Origin: Alphaproteobacteria bacterium
GTDB taxonomy: Bacteria; Pseudomonadota; Alphaproteobacteria; SMXP01
Length of the DNA stretch: 64,000 nt
Assembly: GCA_028285305.1 (NCBI GenBank)
Contig: JANQPV010000022.1
Location: 62,001-126,000 of the forward strand
Reading direction: 5' to 3'
The notes below the pieces were generated by a model that saw only the letters and a list, made by a program, of their open reading frames with translations, was not told where the DNA came from and ran no database searches. Made by a program: the position numbers and the translations under genes. Of the stretch, positions 39,201-48,167 are shown piece by piece (position 1 is the first letter of the stretch; each line of letters opens with the position of its first letter).

Positions 39201-39227
39201 CAGAGCGCGGAACTTTTGGTTGGTCAT
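36219..39227 (-). CDS. glnE: Bifunctional glutamine synthetase adenylyltransferase / deadenylase
   Basis: GlnE adds AMP to glutamine synthetase when nitrogen is plentiful and removes it when scarce, under control of PII. The 1002-residue protein has two nucleotidyltransferase domains. The N-terminal one (removal) shows GKYGAHELNYSSDIDFTLFF; the C-terminal one (addition) shows GLGKLGGRELSATSDLDIMV. Both keep the paired Asp residues. QVRGGLIDLEFICQFIQL is another family block. Length is normal. It is separated from rppH by about 107 bases. Confidence 0.96.
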   Translation of the reverse strand: MTNQKFRALSLLKRASRFPKPFDPQRVDHLLSDLGERSKSSDPRYADAVKFLKKNRRAGKCLASIAGNSPHLSRVILKDPATFQDVLRKNPETFFSDLLQSCESQAQNTLTIAEIMAVLRRAKTKAALTIAAADILGAWSLSDVTERLSQFADLALNLALKFCLQEAERNGHVALANEAKPEAHFGLALIAMGKYGAHELNYSSDIDFTLFFDTDKVSTQILSGEPSQICISLAKDLVKIIQEMTQDGYVFRTDLRLRPDAGATAIALSTSAAETYYESMGQNWERAAMIKARAAAGDTSVGTKLLDTLSPFIWRKYLDFAAIEDIHAIKRQIHSFRGHHKFAVAGHNIKLGIGGIREIEFFAQTQQLILGGRRPELRDRKTCGALRTLADNTLISQITAKELVESYEFFRLVEHRLQMIEDQQTHTLPDDRNGLANIAYFSNFPTLRKFEKHVQAHLSRVNEHYAALFEQEDPLSTPTGNLVFTGVEDDPETIETLRTLGFMRPEDVSSMIRSWHFGRIRATRSERARELLTKLIPIILQAISKTPEPDTTFIRFADFLEGLPSGVQLFSLFYSNPKLLDLLTETLGLAPRLGPYLAQNASIFDALLDSDFLGKRPEKSELAADLKEALAEANNYEEKLNQARRWCKDEMFRIGLQLLDGRATAGEAANAYTDLADIAVEEMGNLVEREIVNQHGHIRGGEYVILGLGKLGGRELSATSDLDIMVVYDHDGEFADSDGPKPLHAAQYYNRFSQRLIAALSAPTAEGTMYEVDMQLRPSGKAGPTAANFAAFHRYYLSDAWDWEAMALTRARVIGGSPALAERTRQTIKKAIFRTHDPAQLAQNVLEMRIKMQTERGSNNPWELKQVRGGLIDLEFICQFIQLTNAKRHDAIRKANTRKSLEQIKIKRLLNRKTVNSLLGAADLFTALNQYVKLCCEGEFHPETAGESLRKLLFTRIGTKDFDDLEKRLVESQKTVLEIFEQVFVGAARKGRPKGLLKAIGS

Positions 39228-39334
39228 CGCGGTCCGTTCGTCCTCTACGCAGATCCGAAACCCTCATGTTCTCTTTTTACGTTTTTCTGCGCCTGACGTG
39301 AAGAAAAAACGGAGACGAGTGGGCAGGGTCGTTC

Positions 39335-39823
39335 CTAGTGTGCAAAACGAGCGAACTCTTCGATCACCTGCCGGTAGACATGTCTTTTGAATTCTACGAC
39401 ACGGTTCTCGATTTCCTTCAGCGCTGTCCATTCCCAAGCGTCGAATTCAGGATCATCCGTATCAATATTGATTTCCTCGTCTCCACCTAAAAAACGCATA
39501 GCGAACCAAAGCTGTTTTTGGCCACGCCAGTTGCGGGCTTGCCGGGCTAAGACCTCCGGGGGGAAGTCATAGGTGATCCAGTCAGGTGTCCGCCCCAAGA
39601 TTTCCGCTTCTCTGATCCCTGTTTCTTCTTCCAATTCTCGGCGGGCGGCTTCCTCTGGATCTTCTCCTGGGTCTATCCCTCCTTGCGGCATCTGCCAGAG
39701 AAAGTTTCCCAAAGCAGGCTTCACGTCCCCGCAGCGGCGGCCAAGCCAGACCTGGCCGCTCTTGTTAAAGAGTGCGATACCCACATTGGGCCGGTATAGG
39801 GAAAGATTTGCACGGGTACTCAT
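39335..39823 (-). CDS. rppH: RNA pyrophosphohydrolase (Nudix)
   Basis: RppH removes pyrophosphate from the 5' end of mRNA and so triggers decay. The Nudix box is complete: GGIDPGEDPEEAARRE then LEEETGI. LYRPNVGIALFNKSGQVWLG at the N-terminus and WQMPQGGI are typical of RppH rather than other Nudix enzymes. The start at 39823 (MSTRANLSLY, 162 residues) is preferred to the much longer frame, which would overlap the upstream gene. Confidence 0.92.
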   Translation of the reverse strand: MSTRANLSLYRPNVGIALFNKSGQVWLGRRCGDVKPALGNFLWQMPQGGIDPGEDPEEAARRELEEETGIREAEILGRTPDWITYDFPPEVLARQARNWRGQKQLWFAMRFLGGDEEINIDTDDPEFDAWEWTALKEIENRVVEFKRHVYRQVIEEFARFAH

Positions 39824-39845
39824 AGTCGGGCGTTGGGGTGCTAAG

Positions 39846-40982
39846 TTACTGCTCCATTGTAGCAGAAACAGGTGCCAAAGCGAGGCCCTTGGACGGAAGT
39901 GTGTCCGCCCACTCGGCGATCGCCCGAATGGTGACAGGAAACGAAAAGCCGGTGCCAACAGCAAAACCATCCCTTCGCGCGATGGCTTCTAAAGCGGCCA
40001 GATCGGAATCAATCGAAACAGATGACGAGCGATCGAACGTGCGATGAGAGCGGCCCCAAACAAGATTTATGCTATCAGCGATGGTTCGGACTGGCGCCCC
40101 TGTGTGGCCGCTATCGTCCAAATAGAGCAGGCCCCTGCTCTCAAGTGCGCGCATGACGGGAGCTAAAGAGATTTTTGAGCTGACGAATTTTTCACCTAAG
40201 TAGTTCGTGACCCCGACATAGCCTGTGAACCGGCTGAGCAACCACTCAAGGCGCCGAGTGTTCTCGCTTTCTCCTGCTTCGGTCAAAAGCGTATAGGGTC
40301 CGGGATCGTTTTTCGGGTACCCAAAAGGTTCCATCGGGATTTCCAAAAGGACTTCGTGACCGCGTGCACGAGCCTGGTCGACCCAGACCTGCAAATTCTT
40401 TGGATAGGGCACGAATGCGAGCGTGATGTCCGGTGGCAAAGAGTCTATGGCTATTTCCGTCGCCTTTTGCGACAGACCCAAGCCACGGATCACAATCGCT
40501 ATGCGTGGACTGTCCAACGCCTCAAACGGGCGCGCGTAGACGTTGAGCGCTTTGCGGCCGTCGGCGGAGATTACGGGCAGGAGCCCGTTCGGTCCTCGCT
40601 CTGTCAATGCTTCATCGGGTGCCGGTGGCAAACTGTCCGGTCTTGCCAACGTCCTCTCGTCGCTTGCGGCTTCCCACGGCCTCTCCGCGCGGACGGAGTT
40701 CGTTTCGGTCTCAATCGTTATCGACGGTGTTTGTGTTCCAGTCCCGCCGTCCTCCTCGGTCAGCGCCTGATTTGTGCTCACCGACGAAAGAGCGATGACG
40801 ACTTTGGGGCCGGTGCTTAGGTTCGAGTCAGCCAGTATAATCCAGAGGAGAACGCCGATAATGGTTGCCGCGATGCCAAAGGTTGCGATCGTTAATGCGC
40901 TTACAGATTGTTGGCTTTGCGAGAGGGAATAGCCGCTGTCGATCGGCGCTAAAACGTTGGTATCGAGTTCTTTCCCCGTCAT
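39846..40982 (-). CDS. Divergent polysaccharide deacetylase family protein (YibQ type)
   Basis: After a short cytoplasmic segment there is one membrane anchor (ALTIATFGIAATIIGVLLWIIL, split here as residues about 30-51), a low-complexity linker of about 80 residues, and then a deacetylase-like domain. That domain has IAIVIRGLGLSQKATEIAID, ITLAFVPYPKNLQVWVD, RGHEVLLEIPMEP and LLYLDDSGHTG. The family usually has VIDDxG at the first strand; here it reads VIRGLG, so the metal-binding acid is replaced by Arg-Gly. It is probably periplasmic. In many alphaproteobacteria it follows envC and ctpA, as here. Confidence 0.85.
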   Translation of the reverse strand: MTGKELDTNVLAPIDSGYSLSQSQQSVSALTIATFGIAATIIGVLLWIILADSNLSTGPKVVIALSSVSTNQALTEEDGGTGTQTPSITIETETNSVRAERPWEAASDERTLARPDSLPPAPDEALTERGPNGLLPVISADGRKALNVYARPFEALDSPRIAIVIRGLGLSQKATEIAIDSLPPDITLAFVPYPKNLQVWVDQARARGHEVLLEIPMEPFGYPKNDPGPYTLLTEAGESENTRRLEWLLSRFTGYVGVTNYLGEKFVSSKISLAPVMRALESRGLLYLDDSGHTGAPVRTIADSINLVWGRSHRTFDRSSSVSIDSDLAALEAIARRDGFAVGTGFSFPVTIRAIAEWADTLPSKGLALAPVSATMEQ

Positions 40983-41080
40983 TTCCGAACTTCCGTATGT
41001 CGCAATCTCTTACCGTTGTGGAGCACGGTGCTCCACAATGGTTAACAAGATCGAAATACGTAAGTAGGCGGGGCCTTGCG

Positions 41081-42427
41081 TTAACGGGTCGCGTTGGCGG
41101 CCGTTTGTTGATAGTTCGCAATTCCCTCAAGGATGCTTAGCGCGCGCTTAAGCTGGTAGTCCTCATCTTCGGGAAGCTCCTTCGGGGGTTCCTGCAGCTG
41201 AAGAATGTCCTGAGGAATATTGATCTTCTTGTTGTTGGTGGACAAGTATGCCGGCAATTCGCGCTGTATCTTCGATTCTTCGTCGTCCGCATCAAGATGG
41301 TTTCTCAGATCGCGTTCCGAAGGAATGCCGATAACCTCTTCTTCTTCCTCACCGGCCAATTTAACCAAAATGTCGGGGTCAATGCCTTTAGCCTGAATCG
41401 AACGGCCAGAAGGTGTGTAGTACCGGGCGGTGGTTAGGCGCAACGCTCCATCGTTGCCGCCGGACAAGGGAATTATTGTTTGCACAGACCCTTTACCAAA
41501 TGACGGTGTGCCTAGGATAATGGCCCGCCTTTGATCCTGGAGAGAGCCGGCCACGATTTCCGATGCCGACGCCGATCCTCCGTTGATAAGGACAATCACC
41601 GGCGTGCCGGAGGCCAGATCGCCGGGGCGGGCATAGCGTCTCTGACTGTCTTTGCTCTTGCGGCCCCTGGTGGAAACGATTTCACCTGAGTCCAGAAATG
41701 CGTCGGAAACGGCAATCGCTTGATCAAGCAAGCCGCCTGGATTGTTTCTGAGGTCCAGCACGACGCCGGTCAAGTTCGGACCGATTTCCTTTTTGAGATT
41801 CTTGAGTTCCCTCTTTAGGCCGGAGAATGTTTGTTCGTTGAACGCGGTAATTCGAACGTAAGCCACGTCTCCCTCCCGCCGTGCACGAACTGATTTTACT
41901 TTGATGATCGCTCGTGTGATTTGAACTTTGAACGGCTTTTCTACGCCTTGCCTCACGACGGTTAGTTCAATCGTGCTCTTGACCGGACCACGCATCTTTT
42001 CAACGGCTTCGCCTAAGGTCAGGCCCAATATGGCCTCGCCGTCAAGGTGGGTTATGAGATCGCCGGACTTCAAGCCGGCGCGGGCGGCGGGCGTTTCATC
42101 GATTGGCGCAACGACCTTCACAACGCCTGCTTCCATCGTGACTTCAATGCCCAAGCCACCAAATTCACCGCGGGTCTCGATCTGCATGTCTCGAAACCTG
42201 TCCGGTGCCAAATAGCTGGAGTGCGGGTCGAGAGACGCCAACATGCCGTTGATCGCAGCCTCCACCAACTCCGCATCATCTACTTCGCGGACGTAGTCGA
42301 TATGAATCCGCTCGAAAACATCGCCGAATAGGTCGAGTTGACGATAGGTCTCCGAATTGGCGGTCAGTCCGGCTAAAGGAAACGCCAAGACCGCTCCGGC
42401 GACCATTCCAATCAACACATTGCGCAT
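41081..42427 (-). CDS. ctpA: Carboxyl-terminal processing protease (S41 family)
   Basis: A periplasmic serine protease that trims C-termini and acts on cell-wall enzymes. A signal segment opens the protein (VLIGMVAGAVLAFPLAGLTA). A PDZ domain follows (ETRGEFGGLGIEVTMEAG to LKSGDLITHLDGE). The catalytic Ser lies in INGGSASASEIVAGSL (about residue 289) and the catalytic Lys is Lys312 in PSFGKGSVQTIIPL. Its start codon overlaps the stop of the envC-like gene (TAATG), which suggests coupled translation and a shared role in cell-wall remodelling. In other bacteria S41 proteases and LytM factors act together. Confidence 0.94.
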   Translation of the reverse strand: MRNVLIGMVAGAVLAFPLAGLTANSETYRQLDLFGDVFERIHIDYVREVDDAELVEAAINGMLASLDPHSSYLAPDRFRDMQIETRGEFGGLGIEVTMEAGVVKVVAPIDETPAARAGLKSGDLITHLDGEAILGLTLGEAVEKMRGPVKSTIELTVVRQGVEKPFKVQITRAIIKVKSVRARREGDVAYVRITAFNEQTFSGLKRELKNLKKEIGPNLTGVVLDLRNNPGGLLDQAIAVSDAFLDSGEIVSTRGRKSKDSQRRYARPGDLASGTPVIVLINGGSASASEIVAGSLQDQRRAIILGTPSFGKGSVQTIIPLSGGNDGALRLTTARYYTPSGRSIQAKGIDPDILVKLAGEEEEEVIGIPSERDLRNHLDADDEESKIQRELPAYLSTNNKKINIPQDILQLQEPPKELPEDEDYQLKRALSILEGIANYQQTAANATR

Positions 42428-43695
42428 TATCCGCTTACCTTTCTTTTTTCGACTACGATCCAGGGCCGAGGGTTTATCGGATCCCCATTCTTTCTGAACT
42501 CGAGATACAATTCAGGGCCCTCGGTCCCGGAATCCAGGGATCCGCGGGCCGTCGAAGCTCCCATGGCACCGACCGGCTCACCCGCTAACAAACTGTCGCC
42601 CTCGGCGCCAAAAATCTCAGCCATGCCGGTCAGGATGATATGATAACCTTCGCCGGCTTCGATGAGCAAGAGTTGCTCAAAGTCCAAAAACGGTCCTGCA
42701 TAGACTATTCGTCCGGTGAACGGCGCTACAACTTGCGCAAATTTGCGTGTTTCGATCGTGATTCCACTCGATTTTTCGCCGAATTCGTTCTCTTTTCCGA
42801 ATTCGAGCTTGATCGCCCCCGCAACCGGCAAGGGGATCTTTCCAAGTGCATCGCTAAAGCGAGATGGTAAATTTTTACTCTGCCGTGCAACGTGCCGGGA
42901 CACGGATGACAGTTCGACGATTGAGTTGGTGTCTTCCAATGGAGAGGAGTCTCTTTCCTGAGTTTGTTGGGCCAATTCCCTGAACTTCAGTTTTTCAATG
43001 AGGGTCTTTAGAGATGAGGCCTCAGTGGCTAATTCGCGGATCTTGGCTTGATCTTCAATCGCTTCTTCGGTCAGCTCCTCCCGCCGCGTTTCTTTTTCGG
43101 TGAGGAAGGCTTGGATTTGTTCTTTTTCGCCTTCCAAAGCTCCTTCGGATTGAATCTTCCGCGCCTGTTCCGCCATAATCTGCCGGCGAAGTTCCTGTAG
43201 CTCTCTGACCTGCTCCATGACTTCGTCGACGCGTGCTTTCATTTGCGGCATGATTTCATTTAACAGAATGGCACTACGAACGGCATTTGTGGCGTCATTG
43301 GGGCTCGTAACGAGAGCCGGCGGTCTTTGCCGCTCCAACGCCTGCATAGCGCCTAGAAGCTGGTAGAGCTGGTCACGATGACGTGACATTTCCATCTTGG
43401 CGGCATGCTCCTCCTCCAGAAGGCTGGTCAAAGATTGGTCGATCTCGAGCAGAGATTGTTCCAGATCTTGGATGCGGCCCGCTGTTTCGATCAGAGATCT
43501 CTTCAACTCAATCATTTCTTCCGTGATTGCCAGGCGTTCGCGTTCCCGCTCGGCTTGATCGAGTTGAAGCGCTTCGATTTCGGCTTCAAGGCGTTTCAGC
43601 CGCTCGGCCTCGCTTTCTTCCGCTTTTGCACCAAGTGGCAGAAAGCAGAGGCAAAGCAACACTAGAGAGCAGATCTGAAAGTTAACGATGCACAT
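42427..43695 (-). CDS. Murein hydrolase activator, EnvC-like (degenerate LytM domain)
   Basis: A signal peptide (residues about 1-25) is followed by a long coiled coil rich in Glu, Gln and Arg (about 26-250) and a C-terminal LytM / M23 fold (about 285-415: VVAPFTGRIVYAGPFLDFEQ, YHIILTGMAEIFGAEGDSLL). The zinc-binding histidines of active M23 peptidases are missing; HxH is replaced by LTG. That is the EnvC pattern, where the domain activates amidases rather than cutting peptidoglycan. The gene lies directly upstream of ctpA and downstream of rlmH. Confidence 0.9.
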   Translation of the reverse strand: MCIVNFQICSLVLLCLCFLPLGAKAEESEAERLKRLEAEIEALQLDQAERERERLAITEEMIELKRSLIETAGRIQDLEQSLLEIDQSLTSLLEEEHAAKMEMSRHRDQLYQLLGAMQALERQRPPALVTSPNDATNAVRSAILLNEIMPQMKARVDEVMEQVRELQELRRQIMAEQARKIQSEGALEGEKEQIQAFLTEKETRREELTEEAIEDQAKIRELATEASSLKTLIEKLKFRELAQQTQERDSSPLEDTNSIVELSSVSRHVARQSKNLPSRFSDALGKIPLPVAGAIKLEFGKENEFGEKSSGITIETRKFAQVVAPFTGRIVYAGPFLDFEQLLLIEAGEGYHIILTGMAEIFGAEGDSLLAGEPVGAMGASTARGSLDSGTEGPELYLEFRKNGDPINPRPWIVVEKRKVSG

Positions 43696-43796
43696 TAACC
43701 ATTCGCGATTGTAGGAGGTCTCATACTGAATCAGACGACATAATGCTTAATCTCGCCATAACTTAGCAAGTTCTTAGCCACTCGAGGGCTTGGGGT

Positions 43797-44273
43797 CTAT
43801 TCCCGGTGGTAGGGATGGTTGTTTAAAATGCTGATCCCTCGATAAATCTGTTCGGCGAGCATAACTCTGGCCAGCAAGTGCGGCCATGTAGCCGAGCCGA
43901 AGGAAAAGATGTCGTTTGCGCGCGTCTTGATGAGTTCGCCGTGGCCTTCCGCCGGACCCAGAGCGCAGATTATGCGTGGCGTGCCCTGGTCCCGCCACTT
44001 TTGCAGGTAGGCAGCGAACTCTTTGCTCTTTTGGGATGTCCCATTCTCATCGAAGACGAGCAGCCGGTCGCTGTGCGAAACTTGCTCAAGGAAGCGCTTG
44101 TCCGTCCAGCCTTTTTGGGCTGGGTGACTCTTGCGGTCGTCGATTTCAACTGTGGTGCACGGACCAATGGATACTGAAGCGCCCATCCGGTCAATTCGCT
44201 CAATATAGTCTTTGTAGAGAGTGTGAGTGGGGTCGTTCTTCATGCGACCTACCGCAATTATTCTGAGCAGCAT
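43797..44273 (-). CDS. rlmH: 23S rRNA (pseudouridine1915-N3)-methyltransferase
   Basis: RlmH methylates pseudouridine 1915 of 23S rRNA in helix 69. The 158-residue SPOUT protein shows LLRIIAVGRMKNDPTHTLYK at the start, the knot region ICALGPAEGHGELIKTRAND, and the conserved end LARVMLAEQIYRGISILNN then HPYHRE. The ending HPYHRE is diagnostic. It lies in the usual order next to rsfS, though a 278-base repeat-filled gap separates them here. Confidence 0.96.
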   Translation of the reverse strand: MLLRIIAVGRMKNDPTHTLYKDYIERIDRMGASVSIGPCTTVEIDDRKSHPAQKGWTDKRFLEQVSHSDRLLVFDENGTSQKSKEFAAYLQKWRDQGTPRIICALGPAEGHGELIKTRANDIFSFGSATWPHLLARVMLAEQIYRGISILNNHPYHRE

Positions 44274-44287
44274 TTCTCAGTGTCGTA

Positions 44288-44517
44288 CTAGAGCCGTTTT
44301 GGTTTTGACGGAAACACAAAACGGCTCCAGCTTCCTTGTTTTGCGCGTTTCCTGACGGTGAACCGGCTTCCACTTCACCTGGAAACGCTCTAAAGCTGTC
44401 TTTGTTTTGATGGACGCGCTAAACGGCCCCAGATTCTTTGCTTGGCACATTTCCTCACGACGGGCCGGGTTTCGTCCAGGAATAGGCCCAAACACGCTCA
44501 TACCCCGAAACGCCCTA
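44288..44517. repeat. Tandem pair of degenerate palindromic repeats between rlmH and rsfS
   Basis: Two related units follow each other: unit 1 (44288-44389) and unit 2 (44390-44517). Each begins CTAGAGCCG or CTAAAGCTG, continues with TTTTGGTTTTGACGG or TTTTGATGGACGC, then an AAACGGCTCCAG or AAACGGCCCCAG block, a TTCCTGACGG or TTCCTCACGA block, and ends CTGGAAACGCTCT or CCCGAAACGCCCT. Inside unit 1, AGAGCCGTTTTG pairs with CAAAACGGCT as a hairpin. This resembles the intergenic palindromic elements of alphaproteobacteria. An open frame across it is an artefact. Confidence 0.65.
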
Positions 44518-44551
44518 GGTTTCTTGAGGCACGCGCCCGGCACACCGACGA

Positions 44552-44911
44552 TTACACAGCGACGCGCTGATCTTCAAATGCTGGTTCCGCCCACAGCTTG
44601 TCGAGCCGATAGAACTCGCGGACTTCCGGCTTAAACAAGTGCACGATCACGTCCCCAGTATCGATTAGAACCCAATCACAATGGGGCAGGCCTTCCGCCT
44701 TGCATTGCCCATAGCCATTTTCTTTGAGTTTTCGGAGGAGATGATCGGTTAAGGCAGAGATGTGTCGTTGTGATCTGCCTGAGGCGATGACCATTGCGTC
44801 GGCGATTACCGATTTACCCGCAAGATCAATGACAGAGATGTCGTTCGCTTTGTCGTCTTCCAATGAGTTTCGGATAAGATCGACAAGAGAGGATTTGGCT
44901 TTCAAATCCAT
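44552..44911 (-). CDS. rsfS: Ribosome silencing factor RsfS
   Basis: RsfS binds ribosomal protein L14 and keeps the subunits apart in stationary phase. The 119-residue protein has the family pattern: KANDISVIDLAGKSVIADAM, VIASGRSQRHISALTDHLL, GLPHCDWVLIDTGDVIVHLF and the ending VREFYRLDKLWAEP. It precedes rlmH in the same direction as in most proteobacteria. Here the gene upstream is egtD instead of the usual nadD. Confidence 0.95.
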   Translation of the reverse strand: MDLKAKSSLVDLIRNSLEDDKANDISVIDLAGKSVIADAMVIASGRSQRHISALTDHLLRKLKENGYGQCKAEGLPHCDWVLIDTGDVIVHLFKPEVREFYRLDKLWAEPAFEDQRVAV

Positions 44912-45106
44912 GTGCTTGGTCGTCAGTGGTTTGGCTCCTTTTTAATGTTGCTCCTTGGGTGAACTTCCCCGCTTAAGTAATACTCAGCATATCACATTTA
45001 AAGGAATGTATTCAAATCTATAGGTACCACTTATGGAGTAATTATGACCGGCTCGTTTTAAGGTTAAAGCTGGACTTTTGACCCATAATATCGCGCTTGA
45101 GCATAC

Positions 45107-46120
45107 TCAGGCGGCCTTTAGGTAGTGTAAACTGAACAATTCGTCCGAATCAGTCCAAACGCGATTGCTTTCGAAACCCGCCTTTTCCGCCAAGTCAACG
45201 AATTCTTCGACGGCGTATTTTTTTGAGTTTTCGGTATGTATGGTTTCACCCTCGGCAACTTCAAACAGGTGCGAGGCGATTGAGATCTGTTGATCTTGTT
45301 TGCTGCGAAGGTGCATTTCGATCCGACCGTGTTCTTTGTTGTAGCGGGCAACGTGTTCGAATCCGCTTTCGTCGATCTCGGCTCCAAGCTCTCTATTGAT
45401 ACGTGTGAGGATGTTCAAGTTGAACTGAGCGGTAACCCCGTCGGCGTCGTTATATGCTGATTCCAGCACAGCGGTATCCTTCTTGAGATCCACACCAATC
45501 AGCAACGATCCTTGTTCGCTCAAGAGGGAATGGGCCGAAGTCAAAAAGCCTAAAGCTTCTGCGCTCGAAAAATTCCCGATCGTTGAGCCGGGAAAGAAAC
45601 CGAGAAAGGCGCCATCTCCTTGGCCGACATATTCTGGTAGCTCGATCGGTTGGAGAAAGTCGGCACAAATCGCGCCTACGGATATTGCTGGGTAGTCCTT
45701 TGCCAAACTATTCGCAGACCGAAGAAGATGCTCCTTTGAAATGTCGATGGCGGCGTACTCTGATGGTTCCGACAGCTGATCCAAGAGGAGCCTAATTTTG
45801 TTGCTGGACCCGCTGCCGTATTCGATGATGTTACATTCGGCTCCCGACAGGCGGCCAACGTCGTCGCCCACGTCTTCGAGAAGACTCAGCTCGGTTCTGG
45901 TTACATAGTATTCATCCGTTTCGCAGATTTGGTCAAAGAGAGCGGACCCTTTTGCGTCATAGAAATACTTGGGAGGTAGCGATTTCTGATCTTTGGACAA
46001 TCCTTCCAGAACGTCATTCAAGAAATCCTCTTTGGGCGGATTAAAGTCAAGAAAGTAGGCCAGATTGTCTTCTTCTTCTTTGGACGTCGTCTCGTCCACA
46101 TTCTCCTCGGGGTGGTTCAT
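45107..46120 (-). CDS. egtD: L-histidine N-alpha-methyltransferase (ergothioneine biosynthesis)
   Basis: EgtD trimethylates histidine to hercynine with S-adenosylmethionine. The 337-residue protein matches the family: KSLPPKYFYDAKGSALFDQI and CETDEYYVTRTELSLL at the start, the SAM-binding block IIEYGSGSSNKIRLLLDQL, YAAIDISKEHLL, FFPGSTIGNFSSAEA and LLIGVDLKKDTAVLESAYND. The histidine-binding C-terminal part includes IHTENSKKYAVEEFVDLAE. It lies 36 bases downstream of egtB on the same strand, so the two form an operon. Confidence 0.95.
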   Translation of the reverse strand: MNHPEENVDETTSKEEEDNLAYFLDFNPPKEDFLNDVLEGLSKDQKSLPPKYFYDAKGSALFDQICETDEYYVTRTELSLLEDVGDDVGRLSGAECNIIEYGSGSSNKIRLLLDQLSEPSEYAAIDISKEHLLRSANSLAKDYPAISVGAICADFLQPIELPEYVGQGDGAFLGFFPGSTIGNFSSAEALGFLTSAHSLLSEQGSLLIGVDLKKDTAVLESAYNDADGVTAQFNLNILTRINRELGAEIDESGFEHVARYNKEHGRIEMHLRSKQDQQISIASHLFEVAEGETIHTENSKKYAVEEFVDLAEKAGFESNRVWTDSDELFSLHYLKAA

Positions 46121-46156
46121 GAGTGGGTCTCTGCGTGAATTGAAGTATGTATGTGG

Positions 46157-47497
<1,341 letters not shown>

Positions 47498-47525
47498 TTC
47501 AATTGTTTTTCAGTGAGAGTGTCGG

Positions 47526-48149
47526 CTAGGGGATGTCGATTGAGCCTATGTCGCTCATCAGATCGGACCGAATCGCCGTCGACGAAATTGGAAAAAGCTC
47601 CGTGAAGAAGATCGTCCAGGCGGGGCTTCGTTGGGCAGGCAATCTGGGGCCATCGGTCGGGTCCAATCGGTCTTTCTTAAAGCGAATTGCTGCTTTGCCG
47701 AAACAAGCGCGAAGATGATAACGAGGGCGCGCCACAACTGCAACCGGTATTGTCCGCATGAGTTCGGTCCAGGCGCGCCACTCCGGCAACTGAACTAGAT
47801 TGTCGGCGCCCATAATCCATACGAAGCGCGTCTTGGGAAATCGAGTTTGCAAAGCTCTGACAGTATCGATCGAGTAGCGTGTTCCCAACTGCCGTTCGAT
47901 GTCTTTTATGTGAATATTCCTTGTATTTACTAACTTGCTGCAAAGCCTTAAGCGCTCATCAATATCAAACACCGGTGCTTCTTCTTTTAACGGATTGTGC
48001 GGAGATACGAGCCACCAGACTTCGTCGAGATGCAGCCTGCGCAATGCTACCTTGCTGATGTGAATGTGGCCATCATGAGGTGGATTAAACGATCCTCCCA
48101 AGAGGCCGATGCGCTTGTTCCCGTCGGGTCCCGTAATTTTTGACAGCAT
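47526..48149 (-). CDS. nadD: Nicotinate-nucleotide adenylyltransferase
   Basis: NadD makes nicotinate adenine dinucleotide in NAD synthesis. The nucleotidyl-transferase loop is GLLGGSFNPPHDGHIHISKV, with the HxGH-type motif as HDGH. VWWLVSPHNPLKEE, FVWIMGADNLVQLPEW and the C-terminal ISSTAIRSD are all family blocks. Two adjacent ATGs exist (48152, 48149); either may be used. The gene follows proA after 18 bases and would normally be followed by rsfS. Confidence 0.93.
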   Translation of the reverse strand: MLSKITGPDGNKRIGLLGGSFNPPHDGHIHISKVALRRLHLDEVWWLVSPHNPLKEEAPVFDIDERLRLCSKLVNTRNIHIKDIERQLGTRYSIDTVRALQTRFPKTRFVWIMGADNLVQLPEWRAWTELMRTIPVAVVARPRYHLRACFGKAAIRFKKDRLDPTDGPRLPAQRSPAWTIFFTELFPISSTAIRSDLMSDIGSIDIP

Positions 48150-48167
48150 CACCGCGGACGATAGATT

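Noticed and set aside
44277-44543. 88-codon frame between rlmH and rsfS
   Set aside because: Its sequence is repetitive because it lies on the tandem palindromic repeat; not a gene.
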